This document shows, in pieces, positions 62,600 through 64,000 of a stretch of DNA of 64,000 bases (the first letter of the stretch is position 1; the number at the start of each line of letters is the position of its first letter). This stretch comes from Amoebidium appalachense (lineage: Eukaryota; Ichthyosporea). The notes under the pieces are model-generated. The model made no database searches. It saw nothing but the letters and a program-made list of their open reading frames with translations, and had not been told where the DNA came from. The stretch covers positions 4,526,001 to 4,590,000 of the forward strand of contig CAVNZM010000004.1 in NCBI GenBank assembly GCA_963693365.1, in the 5' to 3' direction. A program made the translations under genes and the position numbers.

Positions 62600-62600
<1 letters not shown>
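62508..62600 (+). mobile_element. C-tailed dispersed element, copy K
   Basis: GGGATGGGCTCTGTTGACTT, TTTACTTCGTACTTGG and AAAGCATTCTTACGCCCC followed by about 33 C. Intron 4 of the second gene copy, sense to it; orthologous to copy D. Confidence 0.75.
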
Positions 62601-62632
<32 letters not shown>

Positions 62633-62789
62633 ACTTTCTCCCCTCCCCCCCCTCCCCCCCCCTCCCCCCCCCCCCCCCCAAAAAAAACGCCCTATCCCCC
62701 TTCACACACGCACACACACACAAACACACTTGCACGCGCGGGCACACACACACACACACACTCACATTCACACACACACTCGCAACCCC

Positions 62790-62820
<31 letters not shown>

Positions 62821-62835
62821 AAAAAAAAAAAAACA
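62601..62835. repeat. C-run/A-run junctions and CA tract before an acceptor
   Basis: Two C-run/A-run junctions (about 62650-62687 and 62786-62833) around a CA-rich stretch, about 55 bases before the acceptor at 62890. Confidence 0.9.
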
Positions 62836-63536
62836 TACACACACACCCATTTCCCCCCCCCCCATTTTTTGACGTTTTTCTTCCCCACAGCTCCCGTCCG
62901 GTTTTCACACATCGACACCTCCAACCTCAGCGACAGCGTAGGTATCGTCAATATTCTTTTTCTCTGCTCGGGCCTACTCACCCCCCACCCCTTCTCGACG
63001 CTTCAGACCGACATTCTCGCCAACCAATCAATCTATCCCAACGGGAAACTGAGCACCTTTTTGACGGCTCTGTGCGGTGTGGACCCTGTTTCCGTCTCTG
63101 TCATGACCGGGTTGGCCCCGAGAGACCTCCTCAGCATGCATTCTCTTCGCAGTAAAATGTTCGCAGCTGTAAGTGCTCTCCCGCAGCTGAAGGAAAACCT
63201 AACAGGGCCGCGTACGCCCGTAAACGTCACATGGGCCCACGCGTGGCCCCTCGAAAACGTTCACCCGCCCGCCCGTTCTCAACGGGTGAAGTTCGACGCG
63301 GCGGCTACGGCCCAAGTTTTGAAATCTCTCGCCCGCGCTCTGTTTCAGAACCTTTCGGAGGTGGAAACGACGTTTTTGTACATGGGGCAGAAGGGATTGT
63401 CCAGCGAGAGTCTGTCGCTGTATCATGGCTGTATCATGGGGGGTCGTTTGCTGCCATCGTGCAGAGAGCCCAGAGGAATGTTGTGTTTGATAGGGCGGGA
63501 CTGGAGCAGTTTGCTGACGACTGGCATTGTGGACGG

Positions 63537-63674
63537 GTAGGAAATCTTCTGTGCCCCTTCCCCTTTCCCATCCCCCCTCCACCCAATCTCTCTCTTCCGC
63601 ACCCCCAAGCTAAAGAAAAAAAATAAGAATGAAAACAACTCTTTCACGCACACACCCGCACACACACACACACA

Positions 63675-63717
<43 letters not shown>

Positions 63718-63862
63718 TCCCCCCCCTCCCCGCCCCTTCCCCCTTCTTAATGAATTTACCGCGTATTTTCTCCCACGAATGTCTCCTCCTGCTCATCTTC
63801 TTCTAACCCCTCACAGTTTGCCGCCCTCCCTTCACACATGTGTACACAGCACTTCTTCTATA

Positions 63863-63893
<31 letters not shown>

Positions 63894-63968
63894 ACCCGCC
63901 CCTTTCAAATGGTATTAGTCACAATGGCAGAACACTTTTTTTTTCCTGCTCCCTGCTCTAAGCACTAT

Positions 63969-64000
<32 letters not shown>
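63537..64000. other. intron 5 of the second DUF4470-MYND copy, cut by the window end
   Basis: (CT)n at about 63677-63712, C-runs at 63865-63893 and 63971-64000. The window ends inside a C-run, so the last exon cannot be examined. Confidence 0.6.

Overview
Eukaryotic nuclear DNA. The window holds multi-exon genes with GT-AG introns whose codon phases agree across every exon join I could check, TATA and AATAAA signals, and one 500-base assembly gap (2064-2563). It is extremely rich in (CA/TG)n microsatellites and in poly-C/poly-G runs of 15-50 bases, which make up most intron and intergenic sequence. Most long open frames are translations of these repeats and are not genes. The organism cannot be named from the sequence. 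The dCMP deaminase is animal-like. The DUF4470-MYND protein type is known from fungi and several protists. A repeat-rich unicellular eukaryote, alga or holozoan would fit.

Layout: 1.1-1.5 kb (-) a small protein with a mitochondrial-type N-terminus. 3.0-7.8 kb (+) a six-exon multi-pass membrane protein. 8.7-11.6 kb (-) an unrecognised multi-exon gene with an acidic tail. 13.9-15.3 kb (+) a single-exon membrane-anchored choloylglycine-hydrolase-family enzyme. 17.9-18.1 kb (+) the 3' end of an unrecognised gene. 18.4-20.3 kb a tandem duplication of non-coding sequence. 21.9-22.8 kb (-) a single-exon secreted beta-trefoil lectin-like protein. 25.7-35.6 kb (-) a six-exon DUF4470-MYND zinc-finger gene. 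36.1-44.5 kb (+) a seven-exon ankyrin-repeat gene. 47.0-52.0 kb (-) a six-exon dCMP deaminase gene. 52.9-54.5 kb repeat arrays. 55.4-56.8 kb (-) a single-exon polytopic membrane protein. 57.8 kb to the window end (+) an inverted, broken second copy of the DUF4470-MYND gene.

The genes do not form one pathway. Two structural points stand out. First, the DUF4470-MYND gene exists as an inverted pair with matching exon-intron structure; the second copy carries at least five disabling lesions. Second, a dispersed element with a C-rich 3' end occurs about eleven times. Every copy lies in an intron and every copy is in the sense orientation of its host gene, often just upstream of the 3' splice site. 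That pattern suggests an introner-like element or strong selection on orientation. There are also a non-autonomous DNA transposon with a clean 9-bp target-site duplication, a 182-bp foldback element and a 48-bp intronic minisatellite.
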